From Ignavibacteriota bacterium (GTDB lineage: Bacteria > Bacteroidota > Ignavibacteria > Ignavibacteriales > Melioribacteraceae): DNA of 35,588 nucleotides. Positions 34,325 through 35,588 of the stretch are shown one piece after another. The notes beneath the pieces were generated by a model. That model ran no database searches, was not told where the DNA came from, and worked only from the letters and a program-made list of their open reading frames with translations. A program made the position numbers and the translations under genes. The stretch is from contig JABFGH010000039.1 in the NCBI GenBank assembly GCA_013112585.1, positions 1-35,588 on the forward strand, read 5' to 3'. Positions within the stretch are counted from its first letter, which is position 1, and each line of letters starts with the position of its first letter.

Positions 34325-35588
34325 ATGAGTGATTCTAATCTTACTCCCGAACAGAGAGCACGGCAAAATATAGACAAGCAGCTTATTGCCGCTGATTGGG
34401 CAATTCAGTCATTCAATAAATTTAACCCTTCTTCAAAATTAGGTATTGCCGTAACAGAATATCCAACACAATCCGGTGCTGCGGACTATATACTTTTTGT
34501 TGATAGAAGACCTGTTGGAGTTATTGAGGCGAAGGCGGAAGGTAAAACTCTAAGCCAAGTACATGACCAAACAGAACGCTACGCAACCGATAAATTAAAA
34601 TTCATTATCAAAACCCAGGACCTGCCTTTTCAATTTGAATCAACCGGAACCGAAACATTTTTCACTGATGCAAGAGATCCAGCGCCGCGACAAAGAGAAA
34701 TATTTCAATTCTTTAAGCCTGAAACTTTGTATGAGTACATAAGTGCAAACACTTCACTCAGATCAAGATTAAAAACATTTCCACAATTAAACAAAGATGG
34801 ATTAAGAAGTTGTCAAATTAACGCTATTACTAATCTTGAAAAATCCTTTTCAGAAAATCACCCGCGGGCATTAGTTCAAATGGCAACAGGAGCTGGAAAA
34901 ACCTTTACCGCAATAACTTCAGTGTACCGGTTACTAAAATTTGCAAAAGCTAAAAGAATACTTTTTCTAGTTGATACAAGAAATTTAGGAAAGCAAGCCG
35001 AGCAGGAATTCCAGGCATACAAACCCAATGATGATAAGAGATTATTTACAGAGCTTTACAATGTTCAAAGATTGCAGTCAAACTTTATCGATCCATCAGC
35101 GCAGGTATGCATAAGTACTATCCAGCGTATGTATTCAATACTAAAAGGAAAAGAACTCGATGCAAGTCTTGAAGATGATTCACCTTACGAAACAAAAATT
35201 GTTAAAGATAAAATTGATGAAGTAGTTTATAACTCAGCAGTACCAATTGAGACATTTGATTTTATAATTATTGATGAATGCCACCGCTCAATTTATAATT
35301 TATGGAAGCAGGTGCTTGATTACTTTGATGCATTCATGATTGGGCTAACTGCAACACCAGATAAAAGAACATTTGCATTTTTTAATGAAAATATTGTAAG
35401 TGAATACAGTTTAAAACAATCAATCACTGATAAAGTAAACGTAGGGTATGATGTTTATACTATTGAAACTGAAATTACCAAAGATGGTGCAAGGATTAAG
35501 GCAAAGCAGTATGTAGATTTCCGTAACAAAATGACCCGCAAAAAAGAATGGCAGCAATTAGAAGATGAAGTGCAGTATGAGGGAAGGC
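34325..35588 (+). CDS. hsdR: Type I restriction endonuclease subunit R (3' end beyond window)
   Basis: This is the ATP-dependent translocating and cleaving subunit of a type I restriction-modification system. The first 421 codons are present. The N-terminal PD-(D/E)xK nuclease is visible: D54 (AADYILF) and E68-x-K70 (GVIEAKAEG). The helicase part has Walker A MATGAGKT starting at residue 186, the DECH box at 317-320, and LTATP as motif III. HsdR proteins usually exceed 900 residues, so more than half lies beyond the right edge, where hsdM and hsdS may follow. The start codon has no clear purine-rich site in front. It continues the defence theme of the preceding genes. Confidence 0.93.
   Translation, partial: MSDSNLTPEQRARQNIDKQLIAADWAIQSFNKFNPSSKLGIAVTEYPTQSGAADYILFVDRRPVGVIEAKAEGKTLSQVHDQTERYATDKLKFIIKTQDLPFQFESTGTETFFTDARDPAPRQREIFQFFKPETLYEYISANTSLRSRLKTFPQLNKDGLRSCQINAITNLEKSFSENHPRALVQMATGAGKTFTAITSVYRLLKFAKAKRILFLVDTRNLGKQAEQEFQAYKPNDDKRLFTELYNVQRLQSNFIDPSAQVCISTIQRMYSILKGKELDASLEDDSPYETKIVKDKIDEVVYNSAVPIETFDFIIIDECHRSIYNLWKQVLDYFDAFMIGLTATPDKRTFAFFNENIVSEYSLKQSITDKVNVGYDVYTIETEITKDGARIKAKQYVDFRNKMTRKKEWQQLEDEVQYEGR

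Overview
The window looks like an AT-rich chromosome segment from the Bacteroidota/Chlorobiota/Ignavibacteriota side of the bacteria. That placement is inferred from gene content: a giant SpvB/RHS surface protein, many small lipoproteins, a PEGA lipoprotein, and a pseudopilin with an Asp-rich tail. It is not a taxonomic assignment. Many genes have recognisable purine-rich ribosome binding sites, and TTG and GTG starts are used.

Layout. (1) 1-7772, minus strand: a tightly coupled nine-gene operon for a type II secretion / type IV pilus-like machine. In order of transcription it encodes a GspK-like protein, two minor pseudopilins, GspF, a major pseudopilin, a CsgG/LpoB-like lipoprotein, a prepilin peptidase, the GspE ATPase and a secretin that runs off the left edge. 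(2) 8153-9565, plus strand: two tandem LuxR/NarL-type regulators with altered receiver domains. (3) 9946-19028: a 2855-residue SpvB/RHS-repeat protein with a variable C-terminal tip holding a HEYYGH motif, followed by an overlapping lipoprotein that may be its immunity partner. Blocks of similar DNA lie upstream of both the secretion operon and the RHS gene, with the regulators between them. I infer one regulon, and possibly secretion of the RHS protein by the neighbouring machine.

(4) 19029-23063: a decayed, repeat-rich stretch around an AbiEi/AbiEii toxin-antitoxin pair. A 48-bp direct repeat and arrays of about 100-bp units with GTCATTCC...GGAATGAC ends lie on both sides of the pair. (5) 23064-29049: envelope proteins and lipoproteins (a beta-barrel candidate, a transglutaminase-like/TPR protein, a PEGA lipoprotein), a broken orphan RHS-type tip, and two paralogous lipoproteins ending at a clear terminator. 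(6) 29160-29935: gene remnants, one beginning at the edge of a degenerate repeat unit. (7) 30079-32244: a TIR-domain protein, a small partner and an Abi_C-like protein, which form a candidate defence cassette. (8) 32412-33856, minus strand: two lipoproteins. (9) 33923-34074: a compact, strongly self-complementary element that is probably a structured RNA or a palindromic repeat. (10) 34325 to the right edge: the N-terminal part of a type I restriction HsdR subunit.

The right two thirds reads as an accessory and defence region, with AbiE, TIR, Abi_C and type I restriction genes beside RHS debris and dispersed repeats. The most novel signals are the shared promoter blocks of the secretion and RHS genes, the pair of altered regulators, the repeat-bracketed AbiE cassette, the TIR/small-protein/Abi_C trio, and the nested-stem element upstream of hsdR.
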